Shown here: one piece after another, positions 15,846 through 24,760 of the stretch
How the letters are laid out: the number at the start of each line of letters is the position of its first letter
How positions within the stretch are numbered: the stretch's first letter is position 1
Notes under the pieces: model-generated
What the model was told of the DNA's origin: nothing
The model's input: the letters and a program-made list of their open reading frames with translations, nothing else
The model's database searches: none
Translations under genes and position numbers: made by a program
Source: Paenibacillus sp. 37
Lineage (GTDB): Bacteria > Bacillota > Bacilli > Paenibacillales > Paenibacillaceae
Length of the DNA stretch: 64,000 nt
Direction: 5' to 3'
NCBI RefSeq assembly: GCF_008386395.1
Contig: NZ_CP043761.1
Location: 4,712,001-4,776,000 of the forward strand

Positions 15846-17090
15846 ATGCCCCGCCAAGACAGACGTGTCATCATGCTGGCCGACTGCCAGTCATTCTATG
15901 CCAGCGTGGAGAAGTCTGCACATCCCGAATACAAGGACCGCCCCCTCGTTGTTGCGGGAGATCCGGCGCGCCGTTCGGGTATTATTCTTGCGGCTTGTCC
16001 ACTCGCCAAGTCCTATGGAATTACAACAGCAGAACGATTGGGCGAAGCGCTCGCCAAATGTCCGGATGTTGTTGTTGTTCGCCCGCGGATGGCCGAGTAC
16101 ATTCGGGTGTCCCTTCATATTACGCGTATCCTTCAGTCTTACACCGATCTGGTGGAACCCTATAGTATTGACGAACAGTTTCTCGATGTCACCGGAAGCC
16201 TGGATCTGTTCGGTAGTCCCGAGACGATTGCCCGCAGCATTCAATCCAGGGTGATGGATGAGACGGGTGTATACATTCGGATCGGCATCAGTGATACCAA
16301 GGTCGTTAGCAAGATGGCCTGTGATCTGTATGCCAAGAAAGTCCCGGGAGGCATCTGCACGCTACCTCGCAAAGATCTGCCTTCAACCATCTGGAAAAAA
16401 CCTGTGCGAGACATGTTCATGGTCGGTTCCCGCATGGCGCAGCATCTCTATAAGATGGGGGTCCATACGATCGGTGATCTGGCCCAGACTCCACTGTCCC
16501 GGCTGAGAGAACGTTGGGGTGTGAATGGCGAGGTATTGTGGCGTATCGCCCGCGGTATTGATGATTCCCCGGTCAAACCCGGGACATATGCTCATCAGCA
16601 GCAGGGAATCGGACATCAGATGACGCTGCCCCGGGACTATGACTCCTGGGAAGATATCAAGGTGGTACTACTTGAACTGGCGGAACTCGTCAGTCGACGT
16701 TCCCGGGACAAATCACTCATGGGCCATGTGGTCTCGGTTGGATGTCGCGGACAGGATTATGATCGTCCAACCGGTTTCTCCCGCCAGATGAAGGTGAATG
16801 AACCCACCAACATTACGGATGAAGTATACGATGCGGCAGCAGCTCTGTTTCTGCGCCATTGGGACGGATTACCCATCCGCCGCATCAGCGTGTCATTGAC
16901 CGGACTTGTAACCGATTCTGAAGTGCAGCTGTCCTGGTTTGATGACCGCGAACGTAAAAGAGAATTGGAACGTGCCACGGATGATATCAAGCGCAGGTAC
17001 GGAGATACCGCCATTATGCGGGCATCCTCCCTCTGCTCGTCCGCGCAAGCCCATGAACGTTCTCATAAAATTGGAGGTCATTATAAATGA
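15846..17090 (+). CDS. uvrX: Y-family (UvrX/ImuB-like) DNA polymerase
   Basis: A 414-residue translesion polymerase. The metal-binding motifs are visible: D-C-Q-S-F-Y-A-S-V-E (residues 13-22, with Asp13) and Y-S-I-D-E-Q-F-L-D (Asp and Glu, near residue 108). A helix-hairpin-helix (M-G-V-H-T-I-G-D-L-A, about 205) and the little-finger domain follow. It lacks a Pol IV-type C-terminal clamp motif that I could recognise. Length and the YolD neighbour match the SOS-induced YqjW/UvrX group of Bacillaceae rather than DinB. A LexA box lies upstream, and AAGGAGAG precedes the ATG by seven bases. The last codons overlap the next gene by 4 bp (ATGA). Expected role: mutagenic synthesis past DNA lesions. 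Confidence 0.9.
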   Translation: MPRQDRRVIMLADCQSFYASVEKSAHPEYKDRPLVVAGDPARRSGIILAACPLAKSYGITTAERLGEALAKCPDVVVVRPRMAEYIRVSLHITRILQSYTDLVEPYSIDEQFLDVTGSLDLFGSPETIARSIQSRVMDETGVYIRIGISDTKVVSKMACDLYAKKVPGGICTLPRKDLPSTIWKKPVRDMFMVGSRMAQHLYKMGVHTIGDLAQTPLSRLRERWGVNGEVLWRIARGIDDSPVKPGTYAHQQQGIGHQMTLPRDYDSWEDIKVVLLELAELVSRRSRDKSLMGHVVSVGCRGQDYDRPTGFSRQMKVNEPTNITDEVYDAAAALFLRHWDGLPIRRISVSLTGLVTDSEVQLSWFDDRERKRELERATDDIKRRYGDTAIMRASSLCSSAQAHERSHKIGGHYK

Positions 17091-17428
17091 GTAAAAAATT
17101 GCAGCAAAACGGTATCTTCGAGTCCTCACGCATGATGCTCCCCGAACACCGGGAAGCCTACATTCTTCATCAGGAACAACTTGCTCCTCGTACCCGCCCA
17201 TCCCTGGATGCCCAGGCCGCGGAAGAAATGTCCCGTTTGCTCAGCAACTCGATGATGCTTGGAGATAGGGTCACTATTACGTTGTTTCACGAACATGACG
17301 ATATCCGTTACACGGGACAGGTGCTTCGGCTGGACCGTCCTGCCCGTACCCTCAGACTACTGATGGAAGATGGGTCCCGGGATATTCAGATGAACCTCAT
17401 TACAGATGTGGCCCTAGCCGATGAATGA
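17087..17428 (+). CDS. YolD-like protein, UvrX-polymerase partner
   Basis: A 113-residue YolD/YqjX-like protein. It contains the typical N-terminal R-M-M-L-P-E-H stretch and a small beta-barrel-like C-terminal half (V-T-I-T-L-F, Y-T-G-Q-V-L-R-L, L-R-L-L-M-E-D-G). YolD-like proteins are encoded directly after UvrX/YqjW-type polymerases and are thought to act with them; Bacillus yqjX follows yqjW. The start overlaps the polymerase stop in ATGA, so the two are translationally coupled and share the SOS promoter. Confidence 0.87.
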   Translation: MSKKLQQNGIFESSRMMLPEHREAYILHQEQLAPRTRPSLDAQAAEEMSRLLSNSMMLGDRVTITLFHEHDDIRYTGQVLRLDRPARTLRLLMEDGSRDIQMNLITDVALADE

Positions 17429-17533
17429 AGGGAGATATACCCACCCCGATGTTGTGAATATTCCATGATAGATGCAGCATAGCCGTTGCCATGCAGGACT
17501 GTCTTCCTACACTTCCAGGTGAATACCAAAAGC

Positions 17534-17606
17534 AGCCGACGAGACATATCCTGACCATTCACTTCGTTCTAAAGAAGCAAAATATCAGATATGTGATTCA
17601 TCGGCT
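17534..17606. other. Long interrupted stem-loop between convergent genes
   Basis: AGCCGA and ACATATC-c-TGA on the left (17534-17552) pair with TCA-GATATGT and TCGGCT on the right (17585-17606). An inner CTTC/GAAG stem lies in the loop. It occupies the gap between the yolD-like and glutaminase genes, so it may act as a terminator or as a structured 3' end. No strong T-run is present. Confidence 0.4.
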
Positions 17607-17643
17607 ACATATAAGGGTAAGCTTCTTTTTTCTGAAAAACTTC

Positions 17644-18585
17644 TTAGAAAAAACTCCAGTCGAATTCCTTGGACAGACGCTCCAGCAGATGCACGCCGGC
17701 AATACTGTTGCCTTTGCGATTCAGAGCCGGGCCAACAAGACCAATGCCGAATTGTCCCGGTACAAGGGTCAATATGCCTCCGGATACTCCACTTTTGGCG
17801 GGCAAACCGACCTCGATGGCAAATTCGCCTGATGCATTATACATACCACAGGTGGTCATGAAGGTCTTCGCAATCTGAACATAGCGACGAGGGATGAGTT
17901 CTTCTCCCGTAATTGGATCTGTTCCATTATAGGCCAGAACAAGTGACATTCGAGACAGATCTGCACACGTCACTTCAATGGAGCAATGACGGAAATACAC
18001 GGCAAGCACGTCTTCAACGTCATCCTTAATGACCCCGTTGTGCTTCAAAAAGTAGCCAAGTGAACGATTCATATGACCACTCTCCGATTCGGACTGGAAT
18101 ACCTCTTCGTTATAGCCCAGGCGATCATTATTCGCCAGTTTGCGGAAAAACTCCAGAATGCGGCGTGATTTCTCTTCCTTACAGTCTCCTCCAACAAGCG
18201 AGGACACCGTAATCGCACCCGCATTGATTAGTGGATTAAACGGGATTCCGGGTTCGACTAGTTCAAGCTTGATCATCGAATCGTAATCGTCGCCTGTCGG
18301 TTCTTTTCCTACATTAAAGAAAACCGCTTCTTCCCCATGATCCATCAGGGCCAGAATAAGGGTAAATACTTTGGAGATACTTTGCATCGTAAATGGGACA
18401 CCGCAATCCCCTGCCGACACATGGTTCCCTTCGGCGTCCATGATATGTATACCAAGCTCATCCTGAGAGGCTTTGACAAGCTCCGGGATATAAGAAGCGA
18501 CCTTACCTTGCCCGGTGTGCAAACGACTGGTCTCCAGCCACTCCGGCAGTAATGCATTCAGACGTTCCATGGTTGAATTGCTCAT
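17644..18585 (-). CDS. glsA: Glutaminase
   Basis: A 313-residue serine-dependent glutaminase, which hydrolyses L-glutamine to glutamate and ammonia in the cytoplasm. The beta-lactamase-like catalytic motif S-I-S-K follows F-T-M-Q near residue 69. Other family stretches are N-P-L-I-N-A-G-A-I, G-Y-N-E-E-V-F-Q-S-E and K-S-G-V-S-G-G-I at the C-terminus. Length matches GlsA/YbgJ/YlaM. The ATG at 18585 is seven bases from AGGAG. It is a single gene: a convergent gene lies on one side and a GNAT gene, 144 bp upstream, on the other. Confidence 0.96.
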   Translation of the reverse strand: MSNSTMERLNALLPEWLETSRLHTGQGKVASYIPELVKASQDELGIHIMDAEGNHVSAGDCGVPFTMQSISKVFTLILALMDHGEEAVFFNVGKEPTGDDYDSMIKLELVEPGIPFNPLINAGAITVSSLVGGDCKEEKSRRILEFFRKLANNDRLGYNEEVFQSESESGHMNRSLGYFLKHNGVIKDDVEDVLAVYFRHCSIEVTCADLSRMSLVLAYNGTDPITGEELIPRRYVQIAKTFMTTCGMYNASGEFAIEVGLPAKSGVSGGILTLVPGQFGIGLVGPALNRKGNSIAGVHLLERLSKEFDWSFF

Positions 18586-18729
18586 ATGTCATCTCCTCCA
18601 CATCTCTATATAAGCAAGCATCTTGCATGAAAAGTGCATGGTGAACGCCCATATAATTAACGAGTAATGAGTTCCAGCCATCTCATGCAAGATACCCTGT
18701 ATTATCTGATTACCCTCAGAACAGTTCCT

Positions 18730-19212
18730 TTACCGCTTCATTTGAAGATTTAACTCCAAAATCTCGCCAGGAAGACCCTCGTAATCGCCTGTCCAGGTGG
18801 ATACAAAGTTCTGTCTGGTCAAGATCCGGCGGGAAGCAGCGTTACCCGGATCGATAACTGCGTAGAGGGATCCAATCCCTGCGGCTTGTGCCTGAATAAT
18901 CAACCGAGACGCTATGGATGTGCCTTGACCTTTGCCCCAATGTTCAGGCAGGATCATGTAACCTATCTCAGCCTTGGTCGGGTCCTCCTGATCCGGAATC
19001 AATTTGGCATACGCCACACCGGCACCATCTTCACTATATACTCGGTAATGTCCACAAGTGGAACGCTCATTAAACTCCAGCATAGACTCGAATTGCGTTC
19101 TCGCCTCTTGCTCAGGTACTGCACGTTCTGTAATCTGTTTCATTACTTCCATATTGGAAACCAATGCATAATAATCATCAAAATCAGGTTGTGTGTATTT
19201 AATGAACTTCAT
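18730..19212 (-). CDS. GNAT family N-acetyltransferase
   Basis: A 160-residue acetyltransferase. The acetyl-CoA-binding motif A shows as I-G-Y-M-I-L-P-E-H-W-G-K-G-Q-G (R/Q-x-x-G-x-G/A type), followed by A-A-S-R-R-I-L-T-R-Q-N-F typical of RimJ/RimL-like proteins. The ATG at 19212 is chosen because GAGGAGG lies six bases upstream; the open frame extends further but without a ribosome binding site. The acceptor may be a protein N-terminus, amino acid or antibiotic and cannot be told. Confidence 0.86.
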   Translation of the reverse strand: MKFIKYTQPDFDDYYALVSNMEVMKQITERAVPEQEARTQFESMLEFNERSTCGHYRVYSEDGAGVAYAKLIPDQEDPTKAEIGYMILPEHWGKGQGTSIASRLIIQAQAAGIGSLYAVIDPGNAASRRILTRQNFVSTWTGDYEGLPGEILELNLQMKR

Positions 19213-19360
19213 GATATGCCTCCTCTGGGGTACATAACTTATCTTGGTCTTGTTGAATTCACCTAGAGTATAACAGATGCGAATGACGGAATGCACACTA
19301 GGCACCAGCCAGATGGTCAGATAGGCCAACAAGTCAGCAATCTGACCACTGTAGATACCA

Positions 19361-19388
19361 AAAAGCGGCCTCAACTGGAGACCGCTTT
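19361..19388 (-). terminator. Terminator of the OFA transporter gene
   Basis: Read leftward, AAAGCGGTCTC, loop of five, GAGGCCGCTTT and then further T residues: an 11-bp stem with one mismatch, 70 bp after the transporter stop. Confidence 0.8.
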
Positions 19389-19458
19389 GTTTACTTTGTT
19401 TTTAATTTGCTTTTTAAGATGAAGAAATATTCTCTGTTCCGTACTTCCAGTGCATGTG

Positions 19459-20754
19459 TTAGCTTGCCCGTGATGAAGGGTTAAGGTTCATCTGTTTTTC
19501 ACGTTGACGTGCACGACGACCTTGACCCGGAGGTGTAATGATCAGTGCGAGCAACAGCGAGACAGCGCAGAGTACAGCAATTACGATGAAGGTTAGATGG
19601 AATCCACCCAGCAGGGCGCTGATGAATGAGCCAGCCAAAGCACCAAATCCAAATCCCTGATAGATCACACCATAGTTTTTGCTCTGATTTTTCAATCCGA
19701 AGTAATCGGCCACAATCGCCGGGAATACCGTAATGTTACCGCCGAAGCAGAAGGCAACGGCTGCCACACAAGCGAAGAAGATCCCGAAGGTCAGTGGAAC
19801 CAGACTAAGTGTCATGACAGCTACGGCTGTAACCAGCAGCGCACCAGCGATGACTTTCATTCGTCCTACTTTATCCGACAGCGCACCGAGAATAATACGT
19901 CCTGCCGTGTTAAAGATTGCAACCATGGCCACTGCGTTCGCAGCGGTAGCTACATCAAGACCTGCAAGCTGTACACCGATATCTTTGACAATACCGATCA
20001 GATACAAACCGCTCATACAAGCCGTGAAGAAAATAACAAACAGCATGTACGCTTCTTTTGTACGTAGCATCTCTTTCACCGTGTAGTCATGACGTGCTAC
20101 GACTTGTTTGGATCCTTCCTTGCTTGCCGGAGCCTGTTCACGAACAACCGCTTCACGGATCAGGAATGATCCCGCAACCACCAGAACCAGAACGATAATG
20201 CCCCAGTACATAAATGCCTGAGCAGGACCAACGGCACCAATCAATGCCGTGTTCACATATTTGAACAATAAACTACCGGTACCGAATGCGCCGACCGAGA
20301 TCCCCGAGATCAGACCTTTACGCTCCGGGAACCACTTGATCAGATTAGACAACGATGTAATGTACGCCGTACCATCTGCAAAACCAACGACAAATCCAGC
20401 CAAAATGTACAGCAATGTTAGCGAGGTGACTTGGGAACTCAGAATAAGACCCAGTCCAAGCACAACCCCGGCTACACGGATCAGGCGCTGAAGACCCCAA
20501 CGTTCCTGCAACCGGCCTGCAAACAATGTGGCAAACGCCAAAGCAAAACTGGTAATTGAAAAAGTTATCGCGACCGAGCTGACGTCCCATCCGAAACGAT
20601 CAGACAACGGTTGATTAAATAAACTCCAAGTATAGATAGTTCCAAGACCCATTTGTACAATGATGGTCCCCAAAACAATAAGCCAGCGATTCATTTTTGT
20701 AGGTGCAGATGTTGATTCAGGTGTTGATGAAACGGATGAAATTGTTGCTTTCAT
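19459..20754 (-). CDS. MFS transporter of the oxalate/formate antiporter (OFA) family, YhjX-like
   Basis: A 431-residue permease with 12 predicted helices. The beginning, R-W-L-I-V-L-G-T-I-I-V-Q-M-G-L-G-T-I-Y-T-W-S, and W-F-P-E-R-K-G-L-I-S-G are hallmark OFA sequences. OFA members exchange small carboxylates; the E. coli member YhjX is induced by external pyruvate through YpdA/YpdB. Here the gene directly follows a LytS-type kinase and LytTR regulator, which supports a carboxylate, possibly pyruvate, as substrate. GGGGAG precedes the ATG by six bases. A 120-bp gap with a YpdB-like direct repeat separates it from the regulator gene, so it has its own promoter. Confidence 0.9.
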   Translation of the reverse strand: MKATISSVSSTPESTSAPTKMNRWLIVLGTIIVQMGLGTIYTWSLFNQPLSDRFGWDVSSVAITFSITSFALAFATLFAGRLQERWGLQRLIRVAGVVLGLGLILSSQVTSLTLLYILAGFVVGFADGTAYITSLSNLIKWFPERKGLISGISVGAFGTGSLLFKYVNTALIGAVGPAQAFMYWGIIVLVLVVAGSFLIREAVVREQAPASKEGSKQVVARHDYTVKEMLRTKEAYMLFVIFFTACMSGLYLIGIVKDIGVQLAGLDVATAANAVAMVAIFNTAGRIILGALSDKVGRMKVIAGALLVTAVAVMTLSLVPLTFGIFFACVAAVAFCFGGNITVFPAIVADYFGLKNQSKNYGVIYQGFGFGALAGSFISALLGGFHLTFIVIAVLCAVSLLLALIITPPGQGRRARQREKQMNLNPSSRAS

Positions 20755-20842
20755 CGTGATCTCCCCTTTGCCGATGTCATATACATGAATGCGTTCACAA
20801 GCTAATCATACATGAAAGGGGATTCATCACACCGTTTTGAGC

Positions 20843-20873
20843 ATGAGTTGCATCAGATGCGGAATGAAATGCT
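20843..20873 (-). promoter_or_regulatory. Candidate LytTR regulator binding site (YpdB-like direct repeat)
   Basis: Read leftward toward the OFA transporter: AGCATTTCAT, 11 bases, TGCAACTCAT. The reported E. coli YpdB site is a direct repeat of GGCATTTCAT with an 11-bp spacer; the first half here matches 9 of 10 bases and the second 7 of 10, with identical spacing. It lies about 90 bp before the transporter start, with a TATGAT -10-like box and poor -35 between, as expected of an activator-dependent promoter. Confidence 0.55.
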
Positions 20874-20874
20874 T

Positions 20875-21675
20875 CTAGATGCGCATGAGTTGCCTGAATT
20901 CTTTGACCTTCCCACGACTCACGGGCACTTCAGCTTCCAAATCGCGCAGACGGAGCAGATACGTATTGTTAAACCAAGGTACAATTTCACGGATTTGCGA
21001 CAGATTTACGACGTACGAACGGTGGCAGCGAAAGAACGTATCCTGTGGCAGACGGCTGTGAAAATCCGATATGCTCACTGGCATGGTGAACTCCCCATTT
21101 TTGGTATATACCTTCGTCACTTTCTCTTGCGCTTCCGCATAGTAGATATCTGCCGTATCCGTAACAATAATATTGTCATTCCGCAGCAGATTAATTCTTC
21201 TGTCTGTATGGGAATTCGTATCTCGTTCTCGTAACAGATCTCCCTGTGCAGCAGATCCCTCCACCAGAGTAGCTGGTCCATCCTCAACATGTTGCTCCAC
21301 CGGCGTATGATCACGCTTGAAAGCCATCTCCAGTTTATGGAGCATCGCAGCGATTCGTTTCTCATCATAAGGCTTGAGAATATAATCGAACGCCTCCAAC
21401 TCAAAGGCTTCCGCTGCATGTTCCTTATACGCCGTAGTAAATACAATGTAGGGTTTCGTTGCAAATTTCCCAATATGATGGGCCAGCATCATACCGTCCA
21501 GCGAGGGAATATTGATATCGAGAAAAATAACATCTACTTCTTGTTCCTGCAAAAACTTCAGTACATCCAGCCCATCTTCAAGGCGATCCACCACTTCAAT
21601 CTGACTATGTTCCTGGATTAAATAATTCAGTTCCTCACTTGCCAGAATCTCGTCTTCCACAATAAGAGCTCTCAT
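20875..21675 (-). CDS. LytTR family response regulator
   Basis: A 266-residue regulator. The receiver domain (1-118) is intact: E-D-E acidic pocket, phospho-acceptor Asp in V-I-F-L-D-I-N-I-P (about 53), T-T-A and K-P-Y. A variable linker (120-160) is followed by a LytTR DNA-binding domain (about 163-264) with Y-Y-A-E-A-Q-E-K-V, F-F-R-C-H-R-S-Y-V-V-N-L and P-V-S-R-G-K. LytTR domains bind paired 9-10-bp direct repeats. It begins 10 bp after the kinase gene ends, so the two form an operon. The OFA transporter downstream is the probable target. Confidence 0.93.
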   Translation of the reverse strand: MRALIVEDEILASEELNYLIQEHSQIEVVDRLEDGLDVLKFLQEQEVDVIFLDINIPSLDGMMLAHHIGKFATKPYIVFTTAYKEHAAEAFELEAFDYILKPYDEKRIAAMLHKLEMAFKRDHTPVEQHVEDGPATLVEGSAAQGDLLRERDTNSHTDRRINLLRNDNIIVTDTADIYYAEAQEKVTKVYTKNGEFTMPVSISDFHSRLPQDTFFRCHRSYVVNLSQIREIVPWFNNTYLLRLRDLEAEVPVSRGKVKEFRQLMRI

Positions 21676-21685
21676 TGATCCATCA

Positions 21686-23353
21686 TCACCTTGTTACGAC
21701 ATCTCCTTTGGGCACATCAAATAAAATATTGGTTCCTTGTTCCAGCCGTGTAATGGTTACACCTTGTCCGTAGATAAGCTTGACCCGGCGATGCACATTA
21801 TATAGCCCGATCTGGTTACCAGGCATACGGTCGTGATAGACCCGTTCAATAATATCTGCATTGATTCCTGCTCCTGTATCGCTGACGCTGATTCGCACAA
21901 ACTCCGGATAATCCTGAACCCGAATTCGAACAGTCCCGGGTCCTTTGACCTTGAGAATGCCATGAATAATTGCATTTTCGACGAGCGGTTGGATAACAAG
22001 ACTCGGAATATGCACCGCGACTTCATCAATGTCATAGATCACATTAAGTCGGCTACCAAAGCGAGCTTTCTCAATCTCTACATAATTCCGGACCTGCTCC
22101 AGTTCCTTATGAATATCGATCAACTCATCCGACAGCTCCAGATTGTAACGCATGTACCCGGATAGATTCACAATCAGCTCCCGGGCACGATCCGGTTTGG
22201 TTCGGATGGACGAAGCAATCGCATTTAGCGCATTAAACAGAAAATGAGGATGAATAGTTGTCTGTAACGCACGCAGTTCTGCTTTGTTGGCAGCAGCCTT
22301 GATCTCTTCTACCCGAGATACTTCCATCTGGGTTGAGATGATCTGTGATAAACCTACAGCCATCGTTTGTAATGGATACGTAATTTTGTACGCTTTGCGA
22401 TAATAGATTTTGAGCGCACCTGTAATGTCTCCTCGTTCTTTGAGCGGAATGATTAACAGCGAGTGGATATCCGGTGTTTTTTCATCAATGACATCATTAC
22501 TGATCGTAATCTCCCCGCTGGATATTGTCTTCTTGGTCATCTCACTTATAATTTCATTACCAATATGATATCGTTCCTCACCAAATCCTACATATGCTAG
22601 CACATTTCGGGTATCCGTAATCGCAACGGCATCAGCCTGAATATCCTCCTGAATAATCCGGCAGATTTTGCGCAGAGAATCCTCGTCAATGGAACGGAAG
22701 TACGGCAAGGTCTTGTTGGCAATCTCCAGCGCCAGCTTCGCCTGACGAGCTGCAATCATTTCCTTTTCCCCTTCGACACTCTGTACCAAGAGCACAATCA
22801 GCCCAATGTTGACTTCACCCAGAATCATAGGCAGCGCAATTTGCGAGACAATATCGGCACCCAGTGGATCGGGATAGGAAAATAGCAGGATTAGTAACAT
22901 CGTGAGCGCTTCGCAGATCATTCCGGCACCAATACCGATGATCCATCGCTTAGGCTTGGGCGTGTACTTATGTATATATCCGGATACCAGACCCGCCAGG
23001 ATACTCGTGATTAGACAAGGTATAGCTGTGACACCATCCATATCGATCAAATACCGATGCACACCGGACACAATCCCCGTAATAATACCCACAGGCGCCC
23101 CGAACAAAATACCACCCGATAGCACCGCTATAATGCGGACATTCACCAGTGAACCTTCAACATTAATGCCCGTATATGTCCCAAAAATGGCAAAAGCACA
23201 GAATAACAAGGTAACTGCAATAGACTCTTGCCACCTTAATTTCCCCTTTTGCAGAATCTGCCTAAATCTCGGCACCCTCGACAGAAAGAATAAAAATATA
23301 ATCAACAGCGCCGCCCGTTCAAATAAACCCAGCAGCATCGTAAACATTTCCAA
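21686..23353 (-). CDS. LytS-type sensor histidine kinase (5TM, GAF, HisKA_LytS)
   Basis: A 555-residue membrane kinase. The N-terminus has the 5TMR-LYT receptor (about 1-170), including [10 protein letters not shown] and S-G-V-H-R-Y. A GAF-like domain covers about 205-330. The phospho-accepting His is in [10 protein letters not shown], and the ATPase domain ends with D-T-G-A-G-I and G-I/L-Y-N-V-H-R-R. I place the start at TTG 23353, eight bases after GGAGG, giving a normal LytS N-terminus. The frame stays open 228 bp further through an octanucleotide tandem repeat, but that extension has no LytS counterpart. Family members respond to pyruvate (LytS, YpdA, BtsS); such a ligand is inferred here. 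Confidence 0.9.
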   Translation of the reverse strand: MEMFTMLLGLFERAALLIIFLFFLSRVPRFRQILQKGKLRWQESIAVTLLFCAFAIFGTYTGINVEGSLVNVRIIAVLSGGILFGAPVGIITGIVSGVHRYLIDMDGVTAIPCLITSILAGLVSGYIHKYTPKPKRWIIGIGAGMICEALTMLLILLFSYPDPLGADIVSQIALPMILGEVNIGLIVLLVQSVEGEKEMIAARQAKLALEIANKTLPYFRSIDEDSLRKICRIIQEDIQADAVAITDTRNVLAYVGFGEERYHIGNEIISEMTKKTISSGEITISNDVIDEKTPDIHSLLIIPLKERGDITGALKIYYRKAYKITYPLQTMAVGLSQIISTQMEVSRVEEIKAAANKAELRALQTTIHPHFLFNALNAIASSIRTKPDRARELIVNLSGYMRYNLELSDELIDIHKELEQVRNYVEIEKARFGSRLNVIYDIDEVAVHIPSLVIQPLVENAIIHGILKVKGPGTVRIRVQDYPEFVRISVSDTGAGINADIIERVYHDRMPGNQIGLYNVHRRVKLIYGQGVTITRLEQGTNILFDVPKGDVVTR

Positions 23354-23443
23354 TCGTACTTCCTCCACATCTGTCTGAAAATAAAATGCATACCGACACA
23401 GCCACGCCTTTTTGACATAAAATCTAGGACATTGATCGCTGCT

Positions 23444-23549
23444 GCTCGTATGCTCGTATGCTCGTATGCTCGTATGCTCGTATGCTCGTATGCTCGTATG
23501 CTCGTATGCTCGTATGCTCGTATGCTCGTATGCTCGTATGCTCGTATGC
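23444..23549. repeat. Octanucleotide microsatellite, 13 perfect units of GCTCGTAT
   Basis: Thirteen identical 8-bp units (23444-23547) plus two bases of a fourteenth. It lies 91 bp upstream of the likely start of the sensor kinase and about 195 bp from the divergent small-membrane-protein gene. Because 8 is not a multiple of 3, gain or loss of a unit shifts any frame reading through it; it would also change promoter spacing by 8 bp. Confidence 0.95.
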
Positions 23550-23742
23550 AACAGTTTACCGCTCCCCCCGGAGGAAAGCAAAGTCCATCCTGTGAAAATA
23601 CATCAACTATGTTACACCATTCACACTATAGTTCATCCCTTAACTTCTATGAAATATCCGACTCCAAAAAAAACTATGTTATAATTAGTTGTCATGTTAT
23701 TCCAATTATTAAGTGAGAATTAATACAGAAAGGGGTTCATGC

Positions 23743-24018
23743 ATGCTTGCCATTATACTCCTAGGTTCATTTCTGCTTTTTAGCCTAATATGTCTTACCC
23801 TATATTGTGTCTCCAGACGATCCAACAATCCTGATCGCTCAACAAGACTTGTCCTGCAAATGATTTTATTTATCTCAATCCTGACTTTAATTGTACAGGA
23901 CTACATTCTAAAAGAATTCCCTTCCAATAGCATTATCATTGTAGTTTTAATCATAACTTTAATCATCATCAGCTCTTCTCCTGATCAAAGTAAGAGGGCA
24001 GCAAATAAAACTACATAA
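23743..24018 (+). CDS. Small membrane protein of unknown function
   Basis: A 91-residue hydrophobic protein with about three membrane segments (residues 2-24, 36-52 and 59-78) and a polar tail. The ATG at 23743 is seven bases after AAAGGGG. TATAAT lies about 65 bp upstream and may be its -10 box. The gene is AT-richer than its neighbours. It is divergent from the LytS-type kinase gene and ends before a strong hairpin. I recognise no family. Confidence 0.6.
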   Translation: MLAIILLGSFLLFSLICLTLYCVSRRSNNPDRSTRLVLQMILFISILTLIVQDYILKEFPSNSIIIVVLIITLIIISSSPDQSKRAANKTT

Positions 24019-24067
24019 TCATTCCATTTGAAGCCCAACTAAAACCTCCATCATCGTGAGCTCAAAA

Positions 24068-24110
24068 AAGGGGTGTTCCATTAGTCAGATGACTTAATGG
24101 AACACCCCTT
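24068..24110. terminator. Strong bidirectional terminator
   Basis: AAGGGGTGTTCCATTA pairs with TAATGGAACACCCCTT, and the inner GTCA/TGAC adds four more pairs, giving about 20 bp of stem with one bulge. On the reverse strand six T residues follow, so it ends leftward transcripts from the spoVIF-like side; on the forward strand it follows the small membrane gene. Confidence 0.85.
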
Positions 24111-24150
24111 CCTAAATTACCAAACAATCATTCATGTAATTTGGTTTTAT

Positions 24151-24332
24151 AAAATGAACTCCAGCTACACAGTAACGGAGAGTGCAGAACCAATCTGAAG
24201 AAGCGAAGCGTGCGCCTTTATCCCCGGATTTTACCCTTTAGAAAAGGGAATCAAAAAAATCCGGGGATAACAGCGATCGGAAGATGGTACTGCACTCGTA
24301 GTGGTCACGTGTAACACCCTGTAGTTCATTTT
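24151..24332. repeat. Dispersed palindromic element, copy D (inverted orientation)
   Basis: A 182-bp near-complete palindrome bounded by AAAATGAACT and AGTTCATTTT. Inner arms: CTACAC/GTGTAA, GAGAGTGCAGAACCAATC against the complement of GAGTGCAGTACCATC, and the core TTTATCCCCGGATTTT against AAATCCGGGGATAA. Both middle arms differ from copies A and C in the same way, so pairing is preserved. It fills the 340-bp gap downstream of the spoVIF-like gene together with the terminator at 24068. Confidence 0.85.
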
Positions 24333-24358
24333 ACTCCAACCAACATTACATCGAATCC

Positions 24359-24646
24359 CTACCTAAACATCCCCCACAGCTTAATCAAATGAAACGTATT
24401 GTTTGGATCAATCTTCTGCGCGAGTACAAACGCAACAAACTGCTCCTCCTGCGCCGGAGAGAAATTCTCATTCATAATGACAGCTGAAGACTTGACCAAC
24501 CTTCTGACCTTGGCCTTATCTTGCAGATCAGACTTGGTCACGCCATCAATCAACTTTTTGATACGCTCTTTGACAGCGGGATTTTTCATCTTTAATTTGA
24601 TCCGCTCCACCAGCTGCGGACTAATTCCATATTGTTGATAACCCAA
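24359..24646 (-). CDS. Stage VI sporulation protein F-like protein
   Basis: A small helical protein of about 95 residues, with G-Y-Q-Q-Y-G-I-S-P-Q-L near the start and Q-K-I-D-P-N-N-T-F-H-L-I-K-L-W at the end. This matches from memory the Paenibacillus proteins annotated as SpoVIF-like, which are linked to late spore coat assembly. The start is uncertain: TTG 24646 lies 11 bases after GGGAGG, while GTG 24658 overlaps that site. It is a lone leftward gene, 100 bp upstream of recG's end, and is followed by element copy D and a terminator. Confidence 0.6.
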   Translation of the reverse strand: MGYQQYGISPQLVERIKLKMKNPAVKERIKKLIDGVTKSDLQDKAKVRRLVKSSAVIMNENFSPAQEEQFVAFVLAQKIDPNNTFHLIKLWGMFR

Positions 24647-24760
24647 AACGTATAGCACCTCCCAAAGAATGAACTCACTTCTTATTCATATGTCGGGAGG
24701 GCTTGTACACTTGTCTTTTTTTACAAAGGTAATACGAAAAACCCGCTATTATGGCAAACA

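Noticed and set aside
23444..23549. CRISPR-like array
   Set aside because: The unit is 8 bp with no spacers and no cas genes nearby.
23354..23581. N-terminal extension of the LytS kinase through the octamer repeat
   Set aside because: The 76 added residues are mostly translated repeat and have no LytS counterpart; TTG 23353 has a good ribosome binding site. Kept only as a hypothesis in the repeat finding.
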